DNA of 64,000 nucleotides from Aquariibacter albus (GTDB lineage: Bacteria > Pseudomonadota > Gammaproteobacteria > Burkholderiales > Burkholderiaceae_C), in contig NZ_JACIVI010000001.1 of NCBI RefSeq assembly GCF_014145335.1, positions 1,550,001-1,614,000 on the forward strand, in the 5' to 3' direction. Below are positions 25,401 to 33,005 of this stretch, one piece after another; position 1 is the stretch's first letter; each line of letters begins with the position of its first letter. Both the position numbers and the translations under genes were made by a program. A model generated the notes under the pieces. That model did no database searches and had not been told where the DNA came from. It saw only the letters and a list, made by a program, of their open reading frames with translations.

Positions 25401-26467
25401 AGGCCGGGCCGACGGCACGAAGCCTTGAGGGGCCGGAGCCCTCCGGCGAGCCGCTGCCGCCCGAGGCGCCCGGCAGCGCCAGCGCCGCCACCTATGCCGA
25501 AGGCCCGGACCGTGGCCTCGCCCCCGCGCCGCAGCCCTCGCCCTGGTCGGACGACGCGCCGCCCGCCCGCCCGCTGCCGCCGCGCGGGATCACCGCCGAT
25601 CTGTTCGCCGGGCTGGACACCGCCCCCCCCGAGCCCACGCCCGCCGCCCGCTCCGGCCGCCTGCACGGCCTGCCCCGTGGCGCCGCACCCGGCACCTTCC
25701 TGCACAGCCTGCTGGAATGGGCCGGCCAGCGCGGCTTCGCGCGGCTGGCGGCCGATCCCGCCCTGCAGGCCGAAGCCCGCGCCTGGCTGGCGCCGCGCGC
25801 CGCGCGCTTCGGCGAAGCCGCCCTGGCCGACACCCTGCACGCCTGGCTGTTGGACTGGCTGCGCACGCCGCTGCCGCTGGGGCCGGGCCGGGGGGCGGTG
25901 GCGCCGCAGGCCTTCGGCAGCAGCGCGGTCGAGCTGGAGTTCTGGTTCGCCGCCACGGCGGTGGAGGCCGCCGCGCTGGACCGGCTCGTCAGCACCCAGG
26001 TCTTCCCCGGCGCGCCCCGCCCGGCCCTGGCGCCGCAGGCGCTGGACGGCATGCTCAAGGGTTTCATCGACCTGGTCTTCGAGCACGAAGGCCGCTGGTA
26101 CGTGGCCGACCACAAGTCCAACGCCCTGGGCGAGGACGAGGCCGCCTACGGCCCGGCCGCGCTGCAGGCCGCCGCGCTGGACAGCCGCTACGAGCTGCAG
26201 GCCCTGCTCTACCTGCTGGCCCTGCACCGCCTGCTGCGCATCCGCAAGCCGGGCTACGACTACGAGCGCGACGTGGGCGGCGCGCTGGTCCTCTTCCTGC
26301 GCGGCCATGCGGCGCCCGGCGGCGGCGTGCTCGCGATCCAGCCGCCGCGGGCGCTGATCGAGGCCCTGGATGCGCTGTTCGCCGGCCGGCCGGGCGAGCC
26401 GGTGGCAGCCGCCGCCCCAGACGGCCCCCCGGCCCCTGCGCCTGCCCCCCGTCCCCCCGCCGCATGA
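22412..26467 (+). CDS. recB: Exodeoxyribonuclease V subunit beta (RecB)
   Basis: RecB is the 3'-5' helicase and nuclease of RecBCD. The 1351-residue protein has Walker A in EASAGTGKTYTLAALVLRL near residues 17-35, the Walker B/DExx motif LIDEFQDTDPVQ, the motif GDPKQAIYAFRGAD, the helicase motif VVTVHKSKGLEYPLVF, and the C-terminal RecB nuclease motif GFIDLVFEHEG...VADHKSN. The frame is open upstream inside recC; the ATG at 22412 gives the canonical MSAPLLDPLRLPLRG opening. The Pro/Ala/Gly-rich linker before the nuclease domain is long. The stop overlaps the recD start. Confidence 0.96.
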   Translation: MSAPLLDPLRLPLRGSRLIEASAGTGKTYTLAALVLRLVLGHGGEAGPPRPLLPPEILVLTFTEAATEELRERIRARLREASEAFTAAADAQARGEAPPALDEPLLRALRADLPPTDWPAAAQRLRLACAWMDEAAIHTLHGWCGRVLREHAFDSGSLFALALDPEPERLQAEALRDWWRLHARPLPLALARRLAAWWPTPEALGEALAPLRMQPEALGPGLPPQAALAEADRARRATLARLRQPWRAPAQGGEGWADTLLDALNTAVAAKQLKMGKRAAWVEALRRWAETPDMLDAGPDGDRAGALPSDEDGAADRPAGEQPDLTRKTAWPALEAFAQARLAEGDRHPLWPALAGLRAALAALPDGRDAILAQALRWTLDQAEAERQRRALLDFDGLLQRLDAALQGPRGAALAARLRAQHPVALIDEFQDTDPVQLRIVDAIYRIEADDPATALLMIGDPKQAIYAFRGADLPTYLHVRRATAGRHATLGTNFRAGPGMVAAVNTVFALAEARSGGAFGLGEALPFTPVAAPGRRERWWTAEAPDPVPLTAWTLPAEGDKPLGAGLARERLAAGCAAEIARLLAEGAAGRAGFVPDAAAEAPAGGRPGEPPPGLQPLRPGDVAVLVNTGTEAQAVRSALDALGVRSVYLSDRGSVFDSPQAGVLQRWLQAAATPEDGAALRAALATAPLGLDWATLEALSLDEAAWEAELARFQALQARWRRHGVLPMLHRLMQDFGVAPRLLAGGDERGLTDLMHLAELLQAAEATLDGPAALIRWLGRQREAPRGDADARRLRLESDADRVQVVTVHKSKGLEYPLVFLPFAAFFRAEKPGGAQPLRWHDAEGRLRASTQADDAARAAAEAERLQEDLRKLYVALTRARHATWLGVAPVKALRRSALGHLLVGGETAGSGSAGDTEDEDGDAGEPLLGTALDTALAAWTAACPSIVCAPLPAAGTARCAAPPARPRLRPAPALPQPRRRWWIASYSALRHAAEAGPTARSLEGPEPSGEPLPPEAPGSASAATYAEGPDRGLAPAPQPSPWSDDAPPARPLPPRGITADLFAGLDTAPPEPTPAARSGRLHGLPRGAAPGTFLHSLLEWAGQRGFARLAADPALQAEARAWLAPRAARFGEAALADTLHAWLLDWLRTPLPLGPGRGAVAPQAFGSSAVELEFWFAATAVEAAALDRLVSTQVFPGAPRPALAPQALDGMLKGFIDLVFEHEGRWYVADHKSNALGEDEAAYGPAALQAAALDSRYELQALLYLLALHRLLRIRKPGYDYERDVGGALVLFLRGHAAPGGGVLAIQPPRALIEALDALFAGRPGEPVAAAAPDGPPAPAPAPRPPAA

Positions 26468-28680
26468 GCCCCGCCGACACCGACCGCCCCATGCTGCTGG
26501 CGCCGCCGCCGGCCGCCCATGCCGCGCTGCTGGCCGAGCTGGACCGCTGGGTGGCCGAAGGCTGGCTGCGCGCGCTCGACCGCCAGTTCGCCGCCTTCCT
26601 GGCCGCCCGGCAGCCGGACGCCCACCCACACGCCATCCTGGCCGCCGCCCTGGCCAGCCACCAGCTCGGCCGCGGCCATGCCTGCCTGGACCTGGACGCC
26701 ACCCTGGCCGATGCCGGCACCGCCCTGGCCCTGCCGCCCGATGGCCGGCCGCGCCGCCCGCCCGCGGCCGGCTTCCGCGCCAGCCTGCCGGCGGAGCCGG
26801 CGGCCCCGGCCCGGCCGCCCGCCCGCCCCGCGCAGCTGCTGGCCGGCCTCAGCCGCGCCGCCTGGGATGCGGCCCTGGCCCACCCCGCCCTGGTGAGCGA
26901 TCTGACGCCCGCCGGCCCCGGCCAGCCTGCCCCCGCCGACCCGGGCGACACGCCGCTGGTGCGCGTCGGCCCGCGGCTCTACCTGCGGCGCTGCTGGCGG
27001 CAGGAGCAGACCCTGCGCGCCGCCCTGGCCGCGCGGCTGGACCCGGTGGCCGAAGCCGAATCCCCCGCCGGCCGCGCCGCGCTGGCCCATGCGCTGGGCG
27101 TGCTGTTTCCGCCCCTCGCCGCCGCGCCGGAGGGCCGCCCCCCGCCCCTCGACGGCCAGAAGCGCGCCTGCGCCCTGGCCGCGCGGCGCCGCTTCGCACT
27201 CATCACCGGCGGCCCCGGCACGGGCAAGACCACCACCGTGCTGCGCCTGCTGGTGGCCCTGCAGCATCTGGCGCTGAGCGCCGGGCCGCAGGCGCGGCCG
27301 CTGCGCATCCGCCTGGCCGCGCCCACCGGCAAGGCCGCGGCGCGGCTGGGCGAATCGATTGCCGGCGCCGTGGCCCGCCTGCCGCTGGACGGCCTGCCCG
27401 AGGCCGAGCGCCTGCGCGCCGCCGTGCCCACCGAGGTGCTGACCGTGCACCGCCTGCTCGGCGCCCGGCCCGACACCCGCGCCTTCCGCCACGACGCCCG
27501 CCAGCCCCTGCCGCTGGACGCGCTGGTGGTGGACGAAGCCTCGATGCTCGACCTGGAAACCGCCGCCGCCCTGGTCGAGGCCCTGCCGCCCGGCGCGCGG
27601 CTGATCCTGCTGGGCGACAAGGACCAGCTCGCCTCGGTGGAGGCCGGCGCCGTGCTCGGTGACCTGGCCCTGCGCGCCGACGAGGAGGCCTACGACGCCG
27701 ACACCCGCGCCTGGCTGCAGGCCGTGGCGGGCGAGCCGGCCGCGCCACCTCCCTCCGACACCGCCCCCCCGCGCCGCCTGGACCAGGCCGTGGCCCTGCT
27801 GCGCACCAGCCACCGCTTCCAGGCCGGCGGCACCATCGGCCGCCTGGCCGAAGCCGTGCGCCGCGGCGACCGCGCGGCCCTGCAGGCCCAGCTCGATGCC
27901 CCCGGCCCCGGCCTCAGCGTGCTGGAGCTGGACCGCGAAGCCCCGCTGCGCCGCCTGCTGCTGGGCCGCGACGAGGCCGGCCACCTCGTCGATCCGCAGG
28001 CCCCCGGCGCCTGGCTGGCCCGCCTGCCGGCCGAGGAGCCACCGCCCGGCGCCCCGCCCGAGGCCCGCGCCGCCTGGGCGCGCGAGCTGCTGGAGGCGCT
28101 GGCGAGCTTCCAGCTGCTGGCCGCGCTGCGCAGCGGGCCGCAGGGCATCGAGACCCTGAACGAGCGCATCGAGGCCCTGCTGCGCGCCGAAGGCCTGCTC
28201 GGCCCGGCGGCGGGCGGCTGGTACCTGGGCCGGCCCGTCATGGTCACCCGCAACGACCCCGAGCTCGGCCTGATGAACGGCGACCTCGGCCTGACCCTCC
28301 GCAGCGCGCCTGATCCCGCCACCGGCCGGCCCGGCAGCCTGCGCGTCGTCGTCCCCGCGCCCGAGGCACCGGGCGGCGTGCGCTGGCTGCATCCCGGCCG
28401 CCTGCGCGCGGTGGAGACCGTCTTCGCCATGACGGTGCACAAGGCCCAGGGCTCCGAATTCCGCCACGCCGCCCTGCTGCTGCCCGCCCGCCCCAGCCCC
28501 GTGCTGGGCCGCGAACTGGTCTACACCGGCCTCACCCGCGCCCGCGAGCGGCTCACCCTGCTGCTGCCCCCCGGCGGCCGCGCCACCCTGCTCGATGCCC
28601 TGGGCCGGCGCGTGCAGCGGGCGAGTGGTTTGGCAGAGGGGTGGGATCCGGCGCCCGACGGGCAGGCAAGCGGCGCTTGA
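26464..28680 (+). CDS. recD: Exodeoxyribonuclease V subunit alpha (RecD)
   Basis: RecD is the 5'-3' SF1B helicase of RecBCD and controls nuclease activity and Chi recognition. The 738-residue protein has an N-terminal RecB-interacting region, Walker A ITGGPGTGKTTTVLRLL near residue 248, the DExx-type box VVDEASMLDLE, GDKDQLASVEAGAVLGDL, and the C-terminal motif FAMTVHKAQGSEFRHA. Its ATG overlaps the recB stop (ATGA), a tight translational coupling. recC-recB-recD completes the enzyme in one operon. Confidence 0.96.
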   Translation: MSPADTDRPMLLAPPPAAHAALLAELDRWVAEGWLRALDRQFAAFLAARQPDAHPHAILAAALASHQLGRGHACLDLDATLADAGTALALPPDGRPRRPPAAGFRASLPAEPAAPARPPARPAQLLAGLSRAAWDAALAHPALVSDLTPAGPGQPAPADPGDTPLVRVGPRLYLRRCWRQEQTLRAALAARLDPVAEAESPAGRAALAHALGVLFPPLAAAPEGRPPPLDGQKRACALAARRRFALITGGPGTGKTTTVLRLLVALQHLALSAGPQARPLRIRLAAPTGKAAARLGESIAGAVARLPLDGLPEAERLRAAVPTEVLTVHRLLGARPDTRAFRHDARQPLPLDALVVDEASMLDLETAAALVEALPPGARLILLGDKDQLASVEAGAVLGDLALRADEEAYDADTRAWLQAVAGEPAAPPPSDTAPPRRLDQAVALLRTSHRFQAGGTIGRLAEAVRRGDRAALQAQLDAPGPGLSVLELDREAPLRRLLLGRDEAGHLVDPQAPGAWLARLPAEEPPPGAPPEARAAWARELLEALASFQLLAALRSGPQGIETLNERIEALLRAEGLLGPAAGGWYLGRPVMVTRNDPELGLMNGDLGLTLRSAPDPATGRPGSLRVVVPAPEAPGGVRWLHPGRLRAVETVFAMTVHKAQGSEFRHAALLLPARPSPVLGRELVYTGLTRARERLTLLLPPGGRATLLDALGRRVQRASGLAEGWDPAPDGQASGA

Positions 28681-28734
28681 CCTGGCGCGGGCCGCACGCG
28701 AGGCTTGCCCGCCTCACCGCCCCCGGAGCCCACC

Positions 28735-29220
28735 ATGCCCGACACCCCCGCCCCCGGCAGCCTCACCCTGCACCGCATGCTGCGCGCGCCGGCCGAGCGC
28801 ATCTACCGCGCCTGGACCGACCCGCAGGCCCTGATGAAGTGGATGCCACCGCACGGCTTCATCGGCATCGTGCATGCGGCCGACACCCGGCCCGGCGGCG
28901 CCTTCCGCATGGGCTTCACCCAGCTCGGCAGCGGCGAGGTGCATACCTGGCAGGGCCGCTACCTGGAGCTGGTGCTGGGCGAGCGCATCGTCACCGAGGA
29001 AGTCTTCGACAGCCCCGACCTGCCCGGCACCCTGCGCACCGAAGTCAACCTGCGCCCCACCCCCAGCGGCACCGAACTGCGCGTGACGCAAAGCGGCCTG
29101 CCCGACGCGCTGACGCCGGAATCCTGCATGCTGGGCTGGCAGGACTCGCTGCAACTGCTGGCCTTGCTGGTGGAGGGGCCCGACATGCCCCCGGCCGCCG
29201 AGCCGACCCGCAGGGCCTGA
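28735..29220 (+). CDS. SRPBCC/AHSA1-type domain protein
   Basis: A 161-residue protein of the START-like SRPBCC fold, AHSA1 subgroup. It has the family signature at the N-terminus (LHRMLRAPAERIYRAWTDP, then LMKWMPPHGF) and a C-terminal helix GWQDSLQLLALLVEG. Such proteins bind hydrophobic ligands; the ligand here is unknown. The ATG at 28735 has GGAG about 7 bases upstream and is chosen over a start 30 bases earlier. It lies 54 bases after recD and may read through from that operon. Confidence 0.82.
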   Translation: MPDTPAPGSLTLHRMLRAPAERIYRAWTDPQALMKWMPPHGFIGIVHAADTRPGGAFRMGFTQLGSGEVHTWQGRYLELVLGERIVTEEVFDSPDLPGTLRTEVNLRPTPSGTELRVTQSGLPDALTPESCMLGWQDSLQLLALLVEGPDMPPAAEPTRRA

Positions 29221-29313
29221 GCGGGGGCGCGGGCCCCGCCGAAGCGGCGTAAGCCCCCCGCCCCGCGGGCGACCCACCGCCACACGCCGGCCCCCGCCGG
29301 CCGGGAGCCCGCC

Positions 29314-30162
29314 ATGCCGCATCGCCCTGCCCTGTCACGCCCTGCCCCTCGCCCGCTGATGGATCGGGTCAAGCCCTGGGGGCTGGCGCTGTCCGCCCTG
29401 GCGGCCGGCCCGCTGGCTGCGCAAACCGCACCGCCGCTTGCGGGGGCGGGCGCGGCGCCCGCCACCTGCCCGGGCCGGGCCGAGGCGCCGGACCGCGCGC
29501 CGCAGGTGCTGGAGCTCTACACCTCCGAAGGCTGCAGCTCCTGCCCGCCGGCCGACCGCTGGCTGGCCCAGTTCAGCGGGCGCAGCGACGTGCTGCCGCT
29601 CGCCTTCCACGTCACCTACTGGGACCGCCTGGGCTGGCCCGACCGCTACGCCGACCCGCTGCACACCCAGCGCCAGACGGAAGTGCGCGACCGCCTCGGC
29701 GCCCGCCAGCTCTACACCCCCCAGACCGTGCTGGAAGGCCGCGACTGGCGCGGCTGGTGGCAAGGCCAGGCCCTGCCGCGCCCCGCCACCAGCGCCGCCC
29801 CGCTGGCCCTCAGCCTGAGCGGCCGCGGCCAGGCCGTCGACGTGGAACTGCACCCCCGCCCCGGCGCCCCCCTGCCCGCGCGGCTGCAAGCCTTCTGGGC
29901 CGTCAGCGAAGACGGCCACAGCACCCAGGTGAAACCCGGCGAGAACGAAGGCAGCCTGCTGCGCCACGCCGCCGTGGTGCGCGGCTACACCCCCATCCCG
30001 CCCCAGCTGCTGGCGCCCCTGCACGCCGGCCAGCCGCTGCGCCTGAGCTACACCCCGCCGCCCGCCAGCCCCGGTGCGGGTGCGCGGCGGGTGGTGATGG
30101 TGGTGGCGGACGCGGCCAGCGGCCGCACGCTGCAGGCCGGGGTGCTGGCCTGCGGCAGCTAG
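29314..30162 (+). CDS. DUF1223 secreted thioredoxin-like protein
   Basis: A 282-residue protein with an N-terminal signal-like segment (PWGLALSALAAGPLAAQTA) followed by the DUF1223 hallmark LELYTSEGCSSCPPADRWL near residues 65-83, where a CxxC pair sits in a thioredoxin-like fold. Further family motifs are HVTYWDRLGWPDRYADP and YTPQTVLEGRD. A periplasmic thiol/redox role is likely but unproven. A later Met (residue 16) could be the true start of the signal peptide. The stop codon overlaps that of the convergent lipoprotein gene. Confidence 0.85.
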   Translation: MPHRPALSRPAPRPLMDRVKPWGLALSALAAGPLAAQTAPPLAGAGAAPATCPGRAEAPDRAPQVLELYTSEGCSSCPPADRWLAQFSGRSDVLPLAFHVTYWDRLGWPDRYADPLHTQRQTEVRDRLGARQLYTPQTVLEGRDWRGWWQGQALPRPATSAAPLALSLSGRGQAVDVELHPRPGAPLPARLQAFWAVSEDGHSTQVKPGENEGSLLRHAAVVRGYTPIPPQLLAPLHAGQPLRLSYTPPPASPGAGARRVVMVVADAASGRTLQAGVLACGS

Positions 30163-30725
30163 GGCGCCCCGCCCGGCTGCAAGGCCACCCGCAGCGCCGC
30201 CTGCAGATCGGCCGGCAGGCTGGCCACCCCCTTCACCACGCCCGCGCCGCCGTGGCGCCAGTGCAGGGTGAAGGTCCGTCGGGCCGCAGCGCCCGCCGGG
30301 TCGAAGGCCAGGAGGCGCAGCTTCACCTCGGTGCCGCCTTCCACCAGCGCGGGCGAGGACAAAAGCTTCAGCACCGGCCCCAGTTCCTGCACCTCCACGC
30401 CCAGCAGCACCGAGAAGGGCGCCGCAGCCGCCGCGGCCTGCCGCTGCGCGTGGGCGGCATCCACCGCAGCCACCCGCTGCAGCGTCGCCTGCGCAAAACA
30501 GCCGGACTGCGCCAGGAAATCCCGCAAACCGGCGGCCGCAGCAGCCTCCCGCGCCGGCACATCCTTCTGATCCGCCCGCCAGGCCGGCGCCCAGATCACC
30601 AGGGCCGAGGCCGAGGCATCGCACAGCGGCGCCTGCGGCGACGGGGTGAGGGTGGTCTGGGTGCTGGCGCAGGCGGTGAGCAGCAGGGCTGGGGCGGCGC
30701 TGCGCAAGCGGCTGGGGAAGATCAT
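30159..30725 (-). CDS. Putative lipoprotein of unknown function
   Basis: A 188-residue protein with a short signal peptide and a lipobox-like LLLTAC around residues 14-19, suggesting a lipid-anchored protein. The rest contains SALVIWAPAWRADQ, a possible helical region rich in Ala, and a beta-like C-terminal part (GTEVKLRLLAFDPAG). I do not recognise the family. It converges with the DUF1223 gene, the two stop codons overlapping by four bases. Its start is 56 bases from the divergent yefM start, so it shares that promoter region. Confidence 0.7.
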   Translation of the reverse strand: MIFPSRLRSAAPALLLTACASTQTTLTPSPQAPLCDASASALVIWAPAWRADQKDVPAREAAAAAGLRDFLAQSGCFAQATLQRVAAVDAAHAQRQAAAAAAPFSVLLGVEVQELGPVLKLLSSPALVEGGTEVKLRLLAFDPAGAAARRTFTLHWRHGGAGVVKGVASLPADLQAALRVALQPGGAP

Positions 30726-30766
30726 TGACGGCCTGGCCCGAACGACTTGTACAATAAAACGTACAT
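30725..30766 (+). promoter_or_regulatory. yefM-yoeB promoter and palindromic operator
   Basis: TTGACG (30725-30730) is a candidate -35 and TACAAT (30750-30755) a candidate -10, with a long 19-base spacer. Overlapping the -10 is TGTACA (30748-30753), and a second GTAC-centred site (CGTACAT, 30760-30766) has its centre 12 bases further on. Paired TGTACA-type palindromes are the binding sites of YefM in the characterised E. coli yefM-yoeB operator, so autorepression is expected here. Confidence 0.65.
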
Positions 30767-30781
30767 AAGAGGAGTTTGCGA

Positions 30782-31033
30782 ATGGACGCCATCACCTACA
30801 GCTCGGCGCGCGCCAACCTGGCCAAGACGATGGACCGCGTGTGTGACGACCATGAGCCTGTGATCATCACACGCAATGGCGAGCAGTCCGTGGTGATGCT
30901 CTCCCTGGAGGATTTCAAGGCGCTGGAGGAAACCGCCTACCTCCTGCGCTCACCGGCCAACGCCAAGCGTCTGCTGGGCGCCATCGAGCAGCTTGCCCAG
31001 GGTGGCGGCACGGCGCGGGACTTAGGCGCATGA
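30782..31033 (+). CDS. yefM: YefM-type antitoxin (Phd/YefM family)
   Basis: An 83-residue antitoxin, the same length as E. coli YefM. The N-terminal DNA-binding fold reads MDAITYSSARANLAKTMDRV, followed by EPVIITRNGEQSVVMLSLED and a C-terminal helix that wraps the toxin. The ATG at 30782 has AGGAG at a 7-base spacing and is preferred to an upstream TTG. The stop overlaps the yoeB start (ATGA), coupling translation of the pair. Confidence 0.93.
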   Translation: MDAITYSSARANLAKTMDRVCDDHEPVIITRNGEQSVVMLSLEDFKALEETAYLLRSPANAKRLLGAIEQLAQGGGTARDLGA

Positions 31034-31284
31034 AGCTCGTCTTCGCGGATGCCGCCTGGGAAGACTACGTCCACTGGCAGAAGCAAGATCGAAAGATGGT
31101 GGAGCGCATCAACAAGCTCATTCAGGAAGTGCGGCGCGAACCGTTCGCGGGCTTGGGGAAACCCGAGCCACTGCGTCACGCCCTTGCCGGATTCTGGTCT
31201 CGCCGCATCACCGACGAGCACCGGATGGTGTATCGCGTCGAGGGGGACTCCCTCCTGATTGCGCAGCTTCGATACCACTACTGA
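31030..31284 (+). CDS. yoeB: YoeB-type mRNA interferase toxin
   Basis: An 84-residue RelE-superfamily toxin, exactly the length of E. coli YoeB, that cleaves mRNA at the ribosomal A site. The catalytic elements look intact: Glu in KPEPLRH, Arg in SRRITDEHRMVY, and the C-terminal RYHY with the catalytic His and final Tyr. It is fully overlapped in expression with yefM. The island boundary (IS remnants) starts about 30 bases after its stop. Confidence 0.94.
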   Translation: MKLVFADAAWEDYVHWQKQDRKMVERINKLIQEVRREPFAGLGKPEPLRHALAGFWSRRITDEHRMVYRVEGDSLLIAQLRYHY

Positions 31285-31314
31285 GACCCCTGTCGGGCTG
31301 AGGGATTGGGTGCG

Positions 31315-31551
31315 TCAGCGCTCTCTGCGCCTCAGCAATGCCTTCGTCGAGGCCGGACGCGCCTGCGTCCACTGCCGGCCCGCCTGCGACGCGTAGCCCT
31401 CGGTCGTGCTGTTGCGCGCCACCTCACGGCTGAGCGAGCTGGGGCTGCGCTGCAGCACTTTGGCAATCGCCCGCAGGCTATGCCCCTGCTGGCGCAGGCT
31501 CGCCAGCGTCACCCGCTCTTACGCCTGCAGCTGTAGGTATCTCTTCGTCAT
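31315..31551 (-). pseudogene. IS30-family transposase remnant (N-terminus, broken)
   Basis: The frame begins at an ATG at 31551 (MTKRYLQLQA), is interrupted by an in-frame TAA at codon 11, and continues as ERVTLASLRQQGHSLRAIA and RSPSSLSREVARN. This is the IS30-type helix-turn-helix (GxSxRxIAxxLxRSPSxxSREIxRN). The rest of the transposase, including the DDE domain, is missing after residue about 78. Both the internal stop and the truncation mean it is not functional. Confidence 0.8.
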
Positions 31552-31585
31552 CGTCAAACCTTACCGGTCGGGCAAGGTGTTGCAC

Positions 31586-31720
31586 TTAAGGCTTGAATCC
31601 GCCACACAAGGACTCTGCAACGTCCTTGATCAACACCCCCGGCGATTCCGACATCTTGACCGCAGCGGGTTTGAAATCAACTCCGTAGCGATCCACCATC
31701 TGCGGCCCCGGCTTTCCCAT
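31586..31720 (-). pseudogene. IS3-family OrfA N-terminal fragment
   Basis: An ATG at 31720 with AGGAG at a 6-base spacing opens MGKPGPQMVDRYGVDFKPAA, then VKMSESPGVLIKDVAESL, the N-terminal helix-turn-helix region of IS3-type OrfA proteins, which normally continue with an HPFMLSRWR-like segment. Here the frame changes to unrelated sequence at about 31605 and meets TAA at 31586. The change coincides with what looks like the end of the adjacent IS30-like element, suggesting that element inserted into this one. Confidence 0.7.
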
Positions 31721-31780
31721 CAAACACTCCTTCTGTTAGGTTGGAGTGTCCACTAAAGTGAAACAAGGTTCCGGGTCCGC

Positions 31781-31798
31781 TCGAGCGAAGGGTTAGGC
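31781..31798 (-). repeat. Half attC site at the distal end of the cassette array
   Basis: GTTAGGC at 31792-31798, preceded by CTCGAGCGAAGG, is the outer arm of an attC site belonging to the last cassette. The matching second arm is absent: IS-derived sequence begins within about 20 bases. The site was therefore cut by an IS insertion or deletion. Confidence 0.75.
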
Positions 31799-31839
31799 CA
31801 CCCCGTCAACGACGAAGTAGCTTGAACAACTCCCTGGCG

Positions 31840-32304
31840 TCACTTGCTAGCACTGCATTTGCCGGGCTTTGCCATCTCAAGTTTCACAACGTCGGCTTTT
31901 CCTTGCGCTTCCGTAACCTGCTCAACGCCAGCGCCACCAACAAAGACGCCAAGCTTGATGTATTGCCGAATAAAATAGTTCTTCCCAGCTTCAAACATCA
32001 ACTCGAGCGCATTCGGAGAGAACTCGGATTCGGTGTCGACCTTATGAGTCGTTCCGCCATCTACCTCGGTATAGAAGAAGACATCCGGCGCACTTTCACC
32101 GATGCACTTGCCGTCGATCCAAAGGTCCTTCTTAAGGGCTTGACCAACGAAGCTGTTTCGATAAAGGTAGACGCCTGACTTCCCTTGGCTAGGAGGATTG
32201 AACTCCTTCGCCTTTGCGGAATCTTCCTTCGAGGCCATCTGCACTGAGGCGCATCCAGTAAGTGCGAGCGCAGCGCAGACAGATAGAACAGCAATGAATC
32301 GCAT
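31840..32304 (-). CDS. Cassette gene 5: DUF2846-like lipoprotein
   Basis: A 154-residue predicted lipoprotein: signal peptide MRFIAVLSVCAALALTGC with the lipobox LTGC at residues 15-18. The mature part contains GVYLYRNSFVGQ, LWIDGKCIGES and FFYTEVDGGTTHKV, the pattern of DUF2846-type proteins. The ATG at 32304 has GGGAG at a 6-base spacing and is preferred over an upstream in-frame start at 32361 that would bury the signal peptide. It is the array's last cassette; its attC is half missing. Confidence 0.78.
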   Translation of the reverse strand: MRFIAVLSVCAALALTGCASVQMASKEDSAKAKEFNPPSQGKSGVYLYRNSFVGQALKKDLWIDGKCIGESAPDVFFYTEVDGGTTHKVDTESEFSPNALELMFEAGKNYFIRQYIKLGVFVGGAGVEQVTEAQGKADVVKLEMAKPGKCSASK

Positions 32305-32441
32305 CAAAAGCTCCCTCAAGTTGTTGATGTTGCGAGCACTTTTTGGCCAGCTCACGGCCACGGTCAGTGTATCAAATCAGATAGCTTCATTCGCGAGCCA
32401 ACCAATCTTGGCAATCGCAGTCTGAGGAGGCTTGTTGGGTG

Positions 32442-32507
32442 GCCTAACGTTTGAATTCAGCAGACCCGCACCGCAGGCGCGAGATCCGCTGGAATGATGG
32501 GTTGGGC
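32442..32507 (-). repeat. attC site (66 bp) between cassettes 4 and 5
   Basis: Outer cores are GCCTAAC and GTTGGGC. The arms continue imperfectly inward (TTGAATTCAGC facing GCTGGAATGA), giving the folded hairpin with unpaired bases expected of attC. Confidence 0.85.
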
Positions 32508-32514
32508 ACAACAC

Positions 32515-32895
32515 TCATTGGGGTTTATCAATCGCCGCAAGTACAAGGTTCGTGTTGAACGTAAACGAAGCACGCACTACCTTTCGCATACCCATGAACC
32601 CCGACACTTCAACAAAGTCATAACCCATTGTTGATGTTCCATCTTTCTTGGTTTGCCACCAAGCCGGTGGCCCCAATGTCTTTACGACATCTTGCTTTGA
32701 CGTAACTCCGACCTTTGCAAAATCGATTTTGCCTGGGGTGAATACCGACCTGCCACTTTGAACATCGGCTTGGCTAGGAGTCCCGAGAAAAAGCCCTCCG
32801 GAACCGGGATATGGATCTGTTGAAGGGGATGGATTTGATGCACATCCGGTAAGCAAGAGTGCAATCGCAAGTGACGCGAGAGGGTATTTACTCAT
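32515..32895 (-). CDS. Cassette gene 4: small lipoprotein
   Basis: A 126-residue predicted lipoprotein: MSKYPLASLAIALLLTGC with the lipobox LTGC at residues 15-18, then a Pro/Ser-rich spacer. The mature domain has VGVTSKQDVVKTLGPPAWW and TSTMGYDFVEVSG, resembling the SmpA/OmlA-like fold in which a Gly-x-Thr-xx-DV segment precedes a beta sheet. That resemblance is only suggestive. The ATG has GGAG at a 6-base spacing. It lies between two attC sites. Confidence 0.78.
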   Translation of the reverse strand: MSKYPLASLAIALLLTGCASNPSPSTDPYPGSGGLFLGTPSQADVQSGRSVFTPGKIDFAKVGVTSKQDVVKTLGPPAWWQTKKDGTSTMGYDFVEVSGFMGMRKVVRASFTFNTNLVLAAIDKPQ

Positions 32896-32936
32896 TTAAA
32901 TCTCCGACTTATTGCGAGTGAGCTGAGTCGTGTGGT

Positions 32937-33005
32937 GCCCAACGTTTGAGTTGAGCCGCAGACGCCGGCTTGCCGGTGGCTGTCGGCTCGAACGAATGGT
33001 TAGGC
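32937..33005 (-). repeat. attC site (69 bp) between cassettes 3 and 4
   Basis: Outer cores GCCCAAC and GTTAGGC flank imperfect inverted arms (GTTTGAGTTGAGCCG facing CGGCTCGAACGAATG) with a central CGGCTTGCCGG. The stop codon of cassette gene 3 lies within the GTTAGGC core. Confidence 0.88.
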
